In this document: piece after piece, positions 28,401 to 36,097 of the stretch
Numbering within the stretch: position 1 is the stretch's first letter
How the letters are laid out: each line of letters opens with the position of its first letter
Assembly (NCBI RefSeq): GCF_009377175.1
Contig: NZ_VJZD01000005.1
Location: 1-64,000 of the forward strand
Direction: 5' to 3'
From: Streptomyces adustus
Lineage (GTDB): Bacteria > Actinomycetota > Actinomycetes > Streptomycetales > Streptomycetaceae
DNA: 64,000 bases
Notes under the pieces: model-generated
Told to the model about the DNA's origin: nothing
The model's input: the letters and a program-made list of their open reading frames with translations, nothing else
The model's database searches: none
Translations under genes and position numbers: made by a program

Positions 28401-28815
28401 GTCGCTCCGTTCGGTCGCTGGCGAAGTCGCAGGTCAGAGCCGCCTGTCCCGGATCAGCGACTGAAGCGACCGAAGGGTGGATATAGGTCGGCGACTTGAA
28501 ATGCGCGTATGTGCGTCCTGCATCGGAACCAGAGTCGCTTTGGTCGCTCATATGGTCATGGAAGTGGGTCTGACCTGCGCTTATGGCTACGGCTGGAAGG
28601 CCGGCGACTCGACGCTCCTGAGTCGCTAGCCCCGTGCGCAGCTGCTGTCGCCGGCCGGACTGCGGGTGGAGGCAATCCGGACGGGTCCTCGGCTACGTTA
28701 TGTCCACCCCGTTTGGATGTTGAGTCGCTTCGGTCGCTCCGAGAGCAAGCACGACTTACTGACCAGGACTTATTCCCCGGTGTGGGCCGTCGACCGGGTT
28801 CACGGGAAGAGCGAC
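28401..28815 (+). repeat. GTCGCT box array (candidate iterons / origin or operator)
   Basis: GTCGCT or its complement occurs ten times: plus-strand at 28401, 28414, 28534, 28543, 28622, 28724 and 28733, and as AGCGAC at 28456, 28465 and 28810. Three pairs have an exact 9-bp pitch. Two of them are almost the same 18-mer, GAGTCGCTTYGGTCGCTC, at 28532-28549 and 28722-28739; the pair at 28456-28470 is inverted. The array is confined to the non-coding 420 bp in front of the primase gene. This is the layout of an iteron origin or of a multi-site operator. Confidence 0.75.
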
Positions 28816-28839
28816 TGAACGAGATGAGGTGCTCTGGGC

Positions 28840-29931
28840 ATGGCCGACGACAGCCGTCACGCCGCATGGCGTTTCGACATGCTGAGCATCGCGCGCTGGT
28901 GTGCGGCTCAGGGCTGGCCCGTACTTCCGCTGGCCTCCGGGCGCAAGGTGCCCGCAGGGAATTGCCCTCGGTGCCAGGAAAAGGGACACACGCACGCGGA
29001 CTGTTCCTGCATTGCCGCGGGACGCTGGTGTCACGGATTTCACGCGGCCACGACGAACCCGGAGCGGATCGACCGGTGGTGGTCCGGCGACCCGCAGTTC
29101 GGCGTCGGGGTGGCGTGCGGCGCCGCAGGACTGGTGGTTCTCGACATCGATGCCCACGCCGAGTCCGTCCCCAGCAGGGACCGGATTCTCCCCGGTATCG
29201 CCATTCACGACCAGGTCGAACTCGAAGGCCTCGAGCATGGTTTCCACACGCTCGCCCTGCTCGCCGCGCTGCGGGGTGAGGAGGATCCCGCACAGGACGA
29301 TGGGACGCTGAGGGTGCGGACGCCCTCAGGAGGCCTGCACGTCTGGTATCGCGTCGACGACCGGCGTCGTTTCCGGTGCTCCACCGGCTCGGGCTCCACG
29401 CGTGCGCTCGCCTGGCAGGTCGACGTCCGCGCCGACGGCGGCTACATCGTGGCCCCTGGCACGACCACCGCCGCCGGTACGTACAAGCCGCTCGGAAGCA
29501 CGAGAACCCCGCGCAGGCTCCCGGAGTGGCTGGCCGTCGAGCTGACCCGCACCGGTCATCTGGATCTGCCCCAGCAGCGTTCCGTTCCCCGCATGCGGGC
29601 GCTGCCGCAGCGTGCCCGGCAAGCGGTCATCGCGGCGGGTGGCGGTCGCGGCCGCGCGGCCCAGATTCTGGAAGCGGCGCTGCGCGAGGTGGCCGCCTGT
29701 GCGGTGGTCGCCGAAGGAGCGGGTTTCTCCGACAAGCTCAACCGTGCCGCGTACACCGCGGGTGGTCTGGCTGCCGGCGGCTATGTCTCCATCGCGGACG
29801 TGGAGGGCGTTCTGAGGGGTGCCGCGGACTATGCGCGCCCAGGTCAGGAGAGGCGTTCGACCCAGATCATCCGGAGCGGGCTCGAGGCCGGCACCCGGCG
29901 GCCGCTGCACATCGAAGGACATCCTGCATGA
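28840..29931 (+). CDS. bifunctional primase-polymerase (AEP/PrimPol family)
   Basis: A 363-residue archaeo-eukaryotic-type primase, the kind found on plasmids, phages and satellites to start replication. The catalytic metal-binding pair Asp102/Asp104 lies in VVLDIDAHAE, and the GLHVWYR strand carries the second active-site element. An N-terminal Cys cluster (C42, C45, C55, C57, in NCPRC and HADCSC) may bind zinc. The C-terminal helical part resembles the PriCT-type extension. ATG 28840 follows the iteron block by 25 bp. Its stop overlaps the ATG of the helicase gene (ATGA), so the two are translationally coupled. Confidence 0.88.
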   Translation: MADDSRHAAWRFDMLSIARWCAAQGWPVLPLASGRKVPAGNCPRCQEKGHTHADCSCIAAGRWCHGFHAATTNPERIDRWWSGDPQFGVGVACGAAGLVVLDIDAHAESVPSRDRILPGIAIHDQVELEGLEHGFHTLALLAALRGEEDPAQDDGTLRVRTPSGGLHVWYRVDDRRRFRCSTGSGSTRALAWQVDVRADGGYIVAPGTTTAAGTYKPLGSTRTPRRLPEWLAVELTRTGHLDLPQQRSVPRMRALPQRARQAVIAAGGGRGRAAQILEAALREVAACAVVAEGAGFSDKLNRAAYTAGGLAAGGYVSIADVEGVLRGAADYARPGQERRSTQIIRSGLEAGTRRPLHIEGHPA

Positions 29932-31463
29932 CCGCGACCCGACGTGGTCCGGGTGCGTTCGACCCGGCTGCCGCCGCGCAGCAGATCCTTCAGGGCCCCA
30001 TTCAGCAAGCTCTGGCGATTCCGGGAGTACCTGCCCAGGCGGCAGCTGGTTCCGTGCACCAGGTCGCCACTTCCGTAGGGCTGCTGCCGGACTCCCTGAG
30101 CGACCGGGGCAATGCCAAGCTGTTCGTGGAGCTCTACGGGCGCGACTACCGGCATGTACCGGGTCTGGGCTGGTACCGGTGGGCCGGGCATCGGTGGCAG
30201 CTGGACGAGGAAGAAACGGTCCTGTGGGCGGTGGGGGAGATGGCCGAAGCCATCGCCGTCACCGATCCGACCGGGGTGTACACCGCCGCCGAGCTGCGCC
30301 GGCACCGTCGTCGTGCGTTGTCCACGTCGGGCATGAGCGCGTTGCTGATGCAGGCGAAGGCGTCTCCGGGCATGGTGATGAATGCGTCGCTGCTGGACGC
30401 CGATCCGTATGCCCTGTGCACGCCGGAGGGTGTGGTGGACCTGCGTACCGGTGGTCTTGTGCCCCCGGATCCGGGTACGCAGCATCATTCCCGGTCGACC
30501 ACGGTCGCACCGCATGTGATGCCCACGCCGCGTTGGCAGCGTTTTCTCGACGACACGTTCGGCACGGATGCCGAGGGCCGTCGGACGGCGGATTTCCTGC
30601 ACCTGCTGTTGGGGTATTCCATCTCAGGGGATGTGGGTGCCCAGGTGATGCCGTTTCTGTACGGGCAGGGCAAGAACGGCAAGAGTGTGCTGCTGGATGT
30701 GATGCTGCAGCTCATGGGGGACTACGCCGATGCTGCTCCGCCGGGCTTCCTGATGGCGAAGGTGTTCGAGGGGCACCCCACTGATCTGGCCGAGCTGCAC
30801 GGGCGGCGCATCATCGTCTGCTCCGAGCTCAAGCCCGGTGACCGCTTCGACGAGGCCCGGGTCAAGCTTCTGACGGGCGGTGACAAGCTCAAGGCCCGTC
30901 GTATGCGGCAGGACTTCTTCTCCTTCCATCCGACGCACAAGCTGTGGCTGCTGGGCAACCACCGTCCCGAGGTCAACACGGGCGGCTTCGCGTTCTGGCG
31001 CCGGATGCGTCTGATCCCCTTCGAACAGGTGGTTCCCGAGGAACGCAAGATCGACAATCTGGCGAGCGTCCTGGTGCGGGAGGAGGGCCCGGGCATTCTG
31101 GCCTGGCTCGTGGACGGTGCCCGGCGCTACTTCGCGGGCGAGAAGGATCTGGCGGGACCGGTGCGGGTCCAGGTCGCCACGACCGCGTACGCCGAGACCG
31201 AGGATCATGTGGGCAGGTTCCTGAGCGAGTCCTGCAAGGTCGAGGACAGCATGCGCGCCGAGCAGGCGCAGTTGTACGGTGCGTACACTCGCTGGTGCGG
31301 TTTCGAAGGTGCCAACCCTGTTTCTGCCCGTGCGTTCGCCGCCCGGGTGCGTGAGGCGCTGGGAATGGCCTCGCCGAAGGACATGGTCCTGTCCAATTCA
31401 CGAAAGTACTATCCGGGCATCGGCCTGGTTACCGACCCGGATATCGAGGAGCGGCAGCCGTGA
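29928..31463 (+). CDS. P4/D5-type phage-plasmid primase/SF3 helicase
   Basis: ATG 29928 overlaps the stop of the primase gene and gives a 511-residue protein. A D5_N-type domain occupies about residues 90-215. The SF3 ATPase follows with Walker A GQGKNGKS at 246-253, Walker B-like RRIIVCSELKPGDRFDE and the sensor region KLWLLGNHRPEV. The C-terminal winged-helix region (AYTRWCGFEG ... FAARVREALGM) matches the primase_Cterm part. SF3 helicases melt a replication origin and unwind DNA for a partner primase. With the PrimPol gene next to it and an iteron block upstream, a self-contained replication initiator set is the simplest reading. Confidence 0.9.
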   Translation: MTATRRGPGAFDPAAAAQQILQGPIQQALAIPGVPAQAAAGSVHQVATSVGLLPDSLSDRGNAKLFVELYGRDYRHVPGLGWYRWAGHRWQLDEEETVLWAVGEMAEAIAVTDPTGVYTAAELRRHRRRALSTSGMSALLMQAKASPGMVMNASLLDADPYALCTPEGVVDLRTGGLVPPDPGTQHHSRSTTVAPHVMPTPRWQRFLDDTFGTDAEGRRTADFLHLLLGYSISGDVGAQVMPFLYGQGKNGKSVLLDVMLQLMGDYADAAPPGFLMAKVFEGHPTDLAELHGRRIIVCSELKPGDRFDEARVKLLTGGDKLKARRMRQDFFSFHPTHKLWLLGNHRPEVNTGGFAFWRRMRLIPFEQVVPEERKIDNLASVLVREEGPGILAWLVDGARRYFAGEKDLAGPVRVQVATTAYAETEDHVGRFLSESCKVEDSMRAEQAQLYGAYTRWCGFEGANPVSARAFAARVREALGMASPKDMVLSNSRKYYPGIGLVTDPDIEERQP

Positions 31464-31864
31464 GCGCGTTGATCGACCCCGAGGAGATCGCCTACGAGAC
31501 CGACCTCGTGTGGCTCGAGGATCCGACGCTGCTCGACTACGTGCGCCAGTCCCTGGACCGGTTGCCCTCGCGCCGAGGGAAGCCCGCCTACCACCGGGAC
31601 GGGCGCATGGTCGGCTACGCGATCCTCGGCAAGGACGCCAAGCCGTCCCGGGCGTCGGGCACGTTCCGGCGCCGGGTGTTCTGGCTCCTGCCGCACGATC
31701 GTGACCAGCAGCCGGACGGACTGTACGAGACAGGCGCGCCGTCCGAGGCGATCGACCCCCGCACCGTCGCCCCGGGCGTCAAGGGCTACAAGACGGAGCG
31801 CTCGGAGGGCGGCCCCGCCTCGCCGGCGATGATCGCCCTGGGCATAGTGCTTCCCGCCGACTGA
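31460..31864 (+). CDS. small conserved protein of the replication-like module (DUF6009-like)
   Basis: GTG 31460 overlaps the helicase stop (GTGA), so it is the third coupled gene of the module. The 134-residue product is soluble, with an acidic N-terminus (LIDPEEIAYETDLVWLEDP), a conserved-looking basic centre (GKPAYHRDGRMVGYA, SGTFRRRVFWLLPHDRD) and GVKGYKTERSEGG near the end. I recall similar proteins under the name DUF6009 in Streptomyces; their role is unknown. Linkage suggests an accessory replication or copy-control function (inference). Confidence 0.7.
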   Translation: MSALIDPEEIAYETDLVWLEDPTLLDYVRQSLDRLPSRRGKPAYHRDGRMVGYAILGKDAKPSRASGTFRRRVFWLLPHDRDQQPDGLYETGAPSEAIDPRTVAPGVKGYKTERSEGGPASPAMIALGIVLPAD

Positions 31865-32107
31865 CAGCCGTGGCGGGCGCACTGCCCCCGGGGCGCCTGT
31901 TCCTGTCCCGCCGGGGCATTGGCGGCGAGGCGATCCCGAGTCCTCGGGTCGGCCGGCATTCTCCGCCCTTTCGTACCCGCACCTCGGCCTTGTCGTGCAC
32001 GTCTGGGCGTCGAGTATTGATCGGTGCTCCTGGGCGTTGCGTAACGTGGCAGGACCCCGCTTCGAGGAGTGGTCCGGCTTGGCTGCCACTCCGTCCTGGA
32101 TGGGCCC

Positions 32108-32497
32108 ATGGCCTGGAGGGTTGCTCTGTGCCACGTGTGTCCCACGACCGATTCCCCTGACGGTGGAGCCCCCCGGGTCTCCTCCATCGCCGACGCGCTG
32201 AAGGTCGTCGGTGACCGATGGAGCCTCCTCGTCGTCAGGGAGCTGTGCTTCGGGACACACCGGTTCAACGAGATCCAGATCAATACGGGTGTGCCCGCGG
32301 CCACGCTGTCCGAACGGCTGCGCAAGCTGGAGAGGGCCGGTGTCATCGCGCGCCGACGGTATTGCGACCACCCCAGGCGCTACGAGTACGTGCTCACGGC
32401 GGTGGGGGAGGACTTGTCTCCGGTCCTTGCCGCGCTGGGGGAGTGGGGGGCGCGGCACGTGACCCGCCCCCGGCGGGCGAACCCGGACATCCTTTAG
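32108..32497 (+). CDS. HxlR-family winged-helix regulator
   Basis: About 129 residues. The HxlR domain is clear: SSIADALKVVGDRWSLLVV, RELCFGTHRFNEIQ, PAATLSERLRKLERAGVIAR and the wing YCDHPRRYEYVLTAVG. The family often senses electrophiles or metabolites through an N-terminal cysteine; here cysteines occur in ALCHVCPTT. The start is uncertain between ATG 32108 and GTG 32135. It is followed by the secreted hydrolase gene at 32664 in the same direction, across a 166-bp gap that holds a perfect palindrome, so it probably has its own transcript. Confidence 0.82.
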   Translation: MAWRVALCHVCPTTDSPDGGAPRVSSIADALKVVGDRWSLLVVRELCFGTHRFNEIQINTGVPAATLSERLRKLERAGVIARRRYCDHPRRYEYVLTAVGEDLSPVLAALGEWGARHVTRPRRANPDIL

Positions 32498-32607
32498 CGC
32501 CCTTCCCGGCCCATGAGGCCGCCGACCGTTCATTCCCGGTTCCGGGTGTGACCTATCTTCCCGTTCCTTCCGTTGCCGGTGCATGGGTCCGGCGCTAGAT
32601 TCGATAG

Positions 32608-32625
32608 AGACAGAACGTTCTGTCT
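32608..32625. promoter_or_regulatory. perfect 18-bp palindromic operator
   Basis: AGACAGAACGTTCTGTCT is self-complementary and lies 38 bp upstream of the hydrolase start. A related core, AGAACGGTCT, occurs just upstream of the TetR gene start (34162-34171). The pair suggests a TetR operator controlling both genes. Confidence 0.7.
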
Positions 32626-32663
32626 GCACTGTCGAGACGGTGTACCACTGAAGGAGAAGACAG

Positions 32664-33512
32664 GTGTTCCAGCATCGCCCCGGCCGTATCGCGGCCCTCG
32701 CCACCACGACGCTCGCACTGGCAGCAGGCGTGAGCACCACCGCTTTCGCCACGTCGAACCATCACGCCGAGCCCGAAGCGAAGCCGACCGTGGTCCTCGT
32801 GCACGGCGCATGGGCGGACTCGTCGAGCTGGAGCGGGGTCGTCAAGCGCCTGCAGGCCGACGGCTATCCGGTGACGGCACCCGCGACCCCTCTGCGCGGC
32901 CTCGCCAGCGACGCCTCGTACCTGTCCGACTACCTCAAGACCGTCAAGGGCCCGATCGTCCTGGTGGGCCACTCCTACGGCGGCGCCGTCATCACCAACG
33001 CCGCGACCGGGAACCCCCATGTGAAGGCTCTCGTCTACGTGGCTGCCTTCGCTCCCGACAAGGGCGAGAGCACCGCGGATCTGCTCGCCAAGTACCCCGG
33101 TACCCACCTCGGCGCCGCCCCGGACGCCCCGCTGCCCAGGGCCCTGAACCCGGTTCCGTTCACCCAGGCCGACGGCAGCACCGGCACCGACCTCTACATC
33201 AAGGCCGACAAATTCCGCGACGTCTTCCTCAGTAACCAGGTCAACACGGCCAAGGCCGCCGAGCTCGCCGCCACGCAGCGGCCCATATCGGTCCAGGCCG
33301 TGGGCGAGCCTTCCGGCACCCCGGCATGGAAGACCATCCCTTCGTGGTACCTGGTCGCCGATGACGACCACACCATCCCCGCGGCCGCCGAGCGGGCCAT
33401 GGCCGCCCGGGCCCACGCGCACACCGTCGAGGTCGACGGTCCCCACGCCGTGGCCGTGACGGACCCGCACGCCGTGACCCGCCTCGTCGAGCAGGCCGCC
33501 ACCGCGCGGTGA
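32664..33512 (+). CDS. secreted alpha/beta hydrolase (serine type)
   Basis: GTG 32664 has AAGGAG eight bases upstream. The 282-residue protein begins with a signal peptide (VFQHRPGRIAALATTTLALA, cleavage near AFA-TS). The mature part has an alpha/beta-hydrolase fold of the AB_hydrolase_6 type: VVLVHGAWADSSSW, nucleophile Ser104 in LVGHSYGGAVI, Asp in VADDDHTIP and His in VDGPHAVAV. It resembles small esterases that act on low-molecular-weight compounds; the substrate is unknown. The palindrome at 32608-32625 in its promoter suggests repression by the convergent TetR gene. A bidirectional hairpin at 33530-33557 closes both transcripts. Confidence 0.86.
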   Translation: MFQHRPGRIAALATTTLALAAGVSTTAFATSNHHAEPEAKPTVVLVHGAWADSSSWSGVVKRLQADGYPVTAPATPLRGLASDASYLSDYLKTVKGPIVLVGHSYGGAVITNAATGNPHVKALVYVAAFAPDKGESTADLLAKYPGTHLGAAPDAPLPRALNPVPFTQADGSTGTDLYIKADKFRDVFLSNQVNTAKAAELAATQRPISVQAVGEPSGTPAWKTIPSWYLVADDDHTIPAAAERAMAARAHAHTVEVDGPHAVAVTDPHAVTRLVEQAATAR

Positions 33513-33529
33513 CAGGCCCCACGGGGCAG

Positions 33530-33557
33530 GCGGTCCCGGTGAGAAGCGGGACCGCCG
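33530..33557. terminator. bidirectional hairpin between hydrolase and TetR genes
   Basis: GGCGGTCCCG (33530-33539) pairs perfectly with CGGGACCGCC (33548-33557) over an 8-nt loop, between two convergent stop codons. Confidence 0.75.
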
Positions 33558-33562
33558 GCCGT

Positions 33563-34150
33563 TCAGCGCGCCGCGAGGAGCGCAGACGTTCCATGGACCA
33601 GGACGGCACCGGCCGCTCGGGGGTCGCCGAGGTAGCCGGCCACCATCGCGCCGTCGCGCAGCGCCACCATCGAGTCGGCGGACTGCTCGGGGCCGGCCGC
33701 TCCGAGTCGCTGGAAGGCCTTCCGCAGCACTTCACGGAACCAGCGCCGGTGACTCAGTACCGCCTGGTGGACCACGCTTTCGGGGTCCGGGTATTCGGCG
33801 GCGGCGTTGATGAACGGACACCCGCGGAATCCCGTGCCGCACACCTCGTCGCCGATGCCGTGCGCGACCGCCATGAGAAAGTCGGCGGGCGCCGAGATCG
33901 CCTTCTCGGCCGCACCGACCTGCTCCCGGATCTCGAGGTCGGCCGCCTGGAGGTACGCGCGCACCAGGTCGTCCTTGCCGTCGAAGTGCCGGTAGAAGGT
34001 GGCCCGTGCCACCTCGGCCTCCGCCATGACTCGGTCCACTCCGACCGCGCGGATGCCTTCGCTGTAGAAGAGCCGGCTCGCGGTGCCCAGAAGCCGTTCG
34101 CGCGCTTCGGAACGACGAATCGGCGCGCTCGCATCTGTTGGCTTCGACAT
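33563..34150 (-). CDS. TetR-family repressor, probable regulator of the 32664 hydrolase
   Basis: A 195-residue TetR protein. The N-terminal HTH is typical (LLGTASRLFYSEGIRAVGVD, VARATFYRHFDGKDDLV). The ligand domain contains GCPFINAAAEYPDPES, the 'GCxxxN' hallmark of a TetR subgroup that controls efflux or detoxification genes. Its start region carries AGAACGGTCT, related to the perfect palindrome before the hydrolase gene. This predicts autoregulation plus control of that hydrolase, although the genes converge. The inducer is unknown. Confidence 0.88.
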   Translation of the reverse strand: MSKPTDASAPIRRSEARERLLGTASRLFYSEGIRAVGVDRVMAEAEVARATFYRHFDGKDDLVRAYLQAADLEIREQVGAAEKAISAPADFLMAVAHGIGDEVCGTGFRGCPFINAAAEYPDPESVVHQAVLSHRRWFREVLRKAFQRLGAAGPEQSADSMVALRDGAMVAGYLGDPRAAGAVLVHGTSALLAAR

Positions 34151-34161
34151 GCCAAAAGTGT

Positions 34162-34171
34162 AGAACGGTCT
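34162..34171. promoter_or_regulatory. probable TetR autoregulatory half-match operator
   Basis: AGAACGGTCT matches 9 of the 10 central bases of the 32608-32625 palindrome and lies 12 bp upstream of the TetR start codon. Confidence 0.5.
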
Positions 34172-34590
34172 TTCTTTTCTTGCCTCGGCCGTCCCGATTC
34201 GGATCGATCACCGCGCGCCGAGTCCCCGGGGGAGCGGCCCCCGCACGGGCCGGCCCCGCTTTGGGGCAGGTGAATCCTGACCACCACGGTTCCGGCTCCG
34301 GCATGGACGTGCTGGATCCCACCGTCGTCGACGCCGTGCCGCCCGGCAGCGCAGGCGGGGGCGCGAGCGCGTCCTTCTGGAGTGTGGTGCTGTGCGGTCG
34401 AGGCCGCCCCGGTCTCGGGGCGGCCTCGGTGACGTTCCGGCGAACGGTGGTCGGGGTGGGTGGGGTAGCGGCGTCCGGCTGCTCGGTGCTGCCGTGTGCT
34501 TCGCGGAGCCCGGCCCGTGGTCCGCGGGGACTGGTCCGCGGGACCTCGCAGGCCGGGCGCGGCTGTGCCGGTGTGCGCGGGTGCCGGATG
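34172..34590. other. intergenic region with one strong hairpin
   Basis: No gene is supported although long antisense frames cross it. It contains the hairpin at 34400-34427 and the downstream flank of the SDR gene. Confidence 0.45.
34400..34427 (-). terminator. hairpin downstream of the 34591 SDR gene
   Basis: GAGGCCGCCCCG (34400-34411) pairs perfectly with CGGGGCGGCCTC (34416-34427) around a 4-nt loop. It lies about 165 bp past the SDR stop codon in the direction of transcription. Confidence 0.65.
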
Positions 34591-35385
34591 TCAGAGCGTC
34601 TTGATCTGTCCGCCGTCGATGACGCTCTCCGTTCCCGTGATGTTGGCGGCGAGAGGGGAGGCGAGGAACAGGGTGAGGTCGGCGACCTCGTGCGCCTCGG
34701 TGATCCGTCCGGTGGTGATCCCCATGCTCTGCGGCACGACCACGTCGAGCGCTTCCTGGGCGGTGATGCCGGCGCTCGCGGCGGTGGCGTCGGCGAAGCC
34801 GCCCGGGGCGGTCCAGAAGGGGGTGCGGACCGGGCCGGGGGCGATCGCGTTGACGCGCACGCCCTGCGGTGCGAACTCCTCGGACAGGGACTTGTTGAGG
34901 TTGGTCAGGGCGGCCTTGGCCGCCGAGTAGTCGACCACCATGGGGAAGGGCAGCCGGGCGTTGATCGAGCTGATGTTCACGATGGCCCCGCCGCCCGCCG
35001 CGATCAGATGGGGGAGGGCCGCGCGGCTGGTGCGTACGGCGCTGAAGAACGTGAGATCGAAGATCCGCAGCCAGTCGGCGTCGCTGACGTCGAGGAACGA
35101 CTCCCGGGGCTCGGCCGCGCCGACGTTGTTGACGAGGACGTCGATGCGGCCGTAGCGCTCCACGGCCTGCTGGACCAGCCGCTCGGCCCCTTCCACGGTG
35201 GACAGGTCGACCGGTACGAAGGTGACATCGTGCTCGGCTGCCAGGGCGTCCAGTTCGGGCGTGGAGGTACGGCTGCCGGCCACGACCTTGACGCCCTCCC
35301 CGGCCAGTTTCTCGACCACGGCCAGGCCGATGCCCTTGCTGGCTCCGGTGACGACGGCGACCTTGTCCGTGAGGTGCAGTTCCAT
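34591..35385 (-). CDS. short-chain dehydrogenase/reductase, copy 1 of a paralogous pair
   Basis: A 264-residue classical SDR with cofactor motif VTGASKGIGLAVVEKL, VLVNNVGAAEPRE, active-site NISSINARLPFPMVV with YSAAK, and C-terminus VIDGGQIKTL. It aligns without gaps to the product of 47186-47980; I count about 39 differences in 264 residues (about 85% identity). The 28 bp before the start are also largely conserved between the two genes, including the ribosome binding site AAAGGG. A TetR gene lies 92 bp upstream in the same direction and is the likely regulator. The substrate is unknown. Confidence 0.9.
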   Translation of the reverse strand: MELHLTDKVAVVTGASKGIGLAVVEKLAGEGVKVVAGSRTSTPELDALAAEHDVTFVPVDLSTVEGAERLVQQAVERYGRIDVLVNNVGAAEPRESFLDVSDADWLRIFDLTFFSAVRTSRAALPHLIAAGGGAIVNISSINARLPFPMVVDYSAAKAALTNLNKSLSEEFAPQGVRVNAIAPGPVRTPFWTAPGGFADATAASAGITAQEALDVVVPQSMGITTGRITEAHEVADLTLFLASPLAANITGTESVIDGGQIKTL

Positions 35386-35418
35386 GACGGTCCCTTTTGG
35401 AGCGGTCGATACAAAATC
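35386..35418 (-). promoter_or_regulatory. SDR leader conserved with the second copy
   Basis: On the minus strand TGTATCGACCGCTCCA is followed by AAAGGGACCGTC and the start codon. The second copy reads TGTATTGATCAATCCA and GAAAGGGATCGTC at 47157-47185. The shared stretch probably contains the -10 region and regulator site. Confidence 0.55.
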
Positions 35419-35477
35419 AGGGTAGAACGCATCGCGGATGCGGGCATGGCGGCCGACGGTGAGCGGCCCTGCGGCGG

Positions 35478-36053
35478 TCAGTCCAGTGCGCGCATCGCCG
35501 TGGTGAGGGCGTCCTCAACGAACTCCCTGCCCACCTTCGCCTGGCCCACGATCCGTATCCCCTGGATGAACGTGGTGAGGAACCGGGCCAGCTCTCTCGG
35601 ATCCTTCTCGGGCGAGATCTCACCCCGCGCCTGCGCCTGCTCCAGGGCGCCGGCGATGAACGACTCGACATGCCTGATCGCCGAGTTGACGCGGTCCCCG
35701 GCCGCGGGCAGGTTGCCGCACTGCGTGGCGCTGTTGACCACGAGGCAGCCGCGCACGGGGTCGGCCAAGTCCATCTCGACCAGTGAGGCGAGCAGCGTGC
35801 GGACGGCCGGCCGGATCTCCGGCGCCCCGTCGAGGATCTTCTTCAGATCGGCGTGCTGCATGGAGACGTAGCGTTCGAGGGAGCGGAGGTAGAGCTGCTC
35901 CTTCGAGCCGAAGGCCGCGTAGAAGCTCCCGCTGCCTATCGACAGCTCCTTCAACAGGTCCTGCAGGGACGTCTCGGCATAGCCGCGGCGCCAGAACAGG
36001 TCCATGGCGCGGTCCACCGCCTGGTCGATGTCGAACTCCCTGGTACGAGCCAT
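35478..36053 (-). CDS. TetR-family repressor upstream of SDR copy 1
   Basis: A 191-residue TetR protein with HTH segments FDIDQAVDRAMDLFWRRGYA and ELSIGSGSFYAAFGSKEQLY. The ligand domain contains RGCLVVNSATQCG, again the GCxxxN signature. It is read in the same direction as the SDR gene 92 bp downstream, so they may share transcription. An AT-rich block at 36072-36097 just upstream of its start contains the inverted motif ATTGATTGACTATT on the minus strand, similar to ATTGATCAAT in front of SDR copy 2. This points to a small regulon of itself and both SDR genes (inference). Confidence 0.87.
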   Translation of the reverse strand: MARTREFDIDQAVDRAMDLFWRRGYAETSLQDLLKELSIGSGSFYAAFGSKEQLYLRSLERYVSMQHADLKKILDGAPEIRPAVRTLLASLVEMDLADPVRGCLVVNSATQCGNLPAAGDRVNSAIRHVESFIAGALEQAQARGEISPEKDPRELARFLTTFIQGIRIVGQAKVGREFVEDALTTAMRALD

Positions 36054-36071
36054 GGCGCCAGGGTAGCGCCC

Positions 36072-36097
36072 TTTATGGAATAGTCAATCAATTATGG
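36072..36097 (-). promoter_or_regulatory. AT-rich promoter/operator region of the TetR gene
   Basis: TTTATGGAATAGTCAATCAA and the following TTATGG form an isolated AT-rich island 19-44 bp upstream of the TetR start. It is the natural place for its promoter and self-operator. Confidence 0.4.

Noticed and set aside
28401-28815. Reading the GTCGCT array as DnaA boxes
   Set aside because: The boxes do not match the DnaA consensus of Streptomyces (TTGTCCACA-like), so a different initiator or regulator must be assumed.
34138-35871. 577-codon plus-strand frame across the SDR and TetR genes
   Set aside because: It is antisense to two genes with clear motifs and has no domain of its own.
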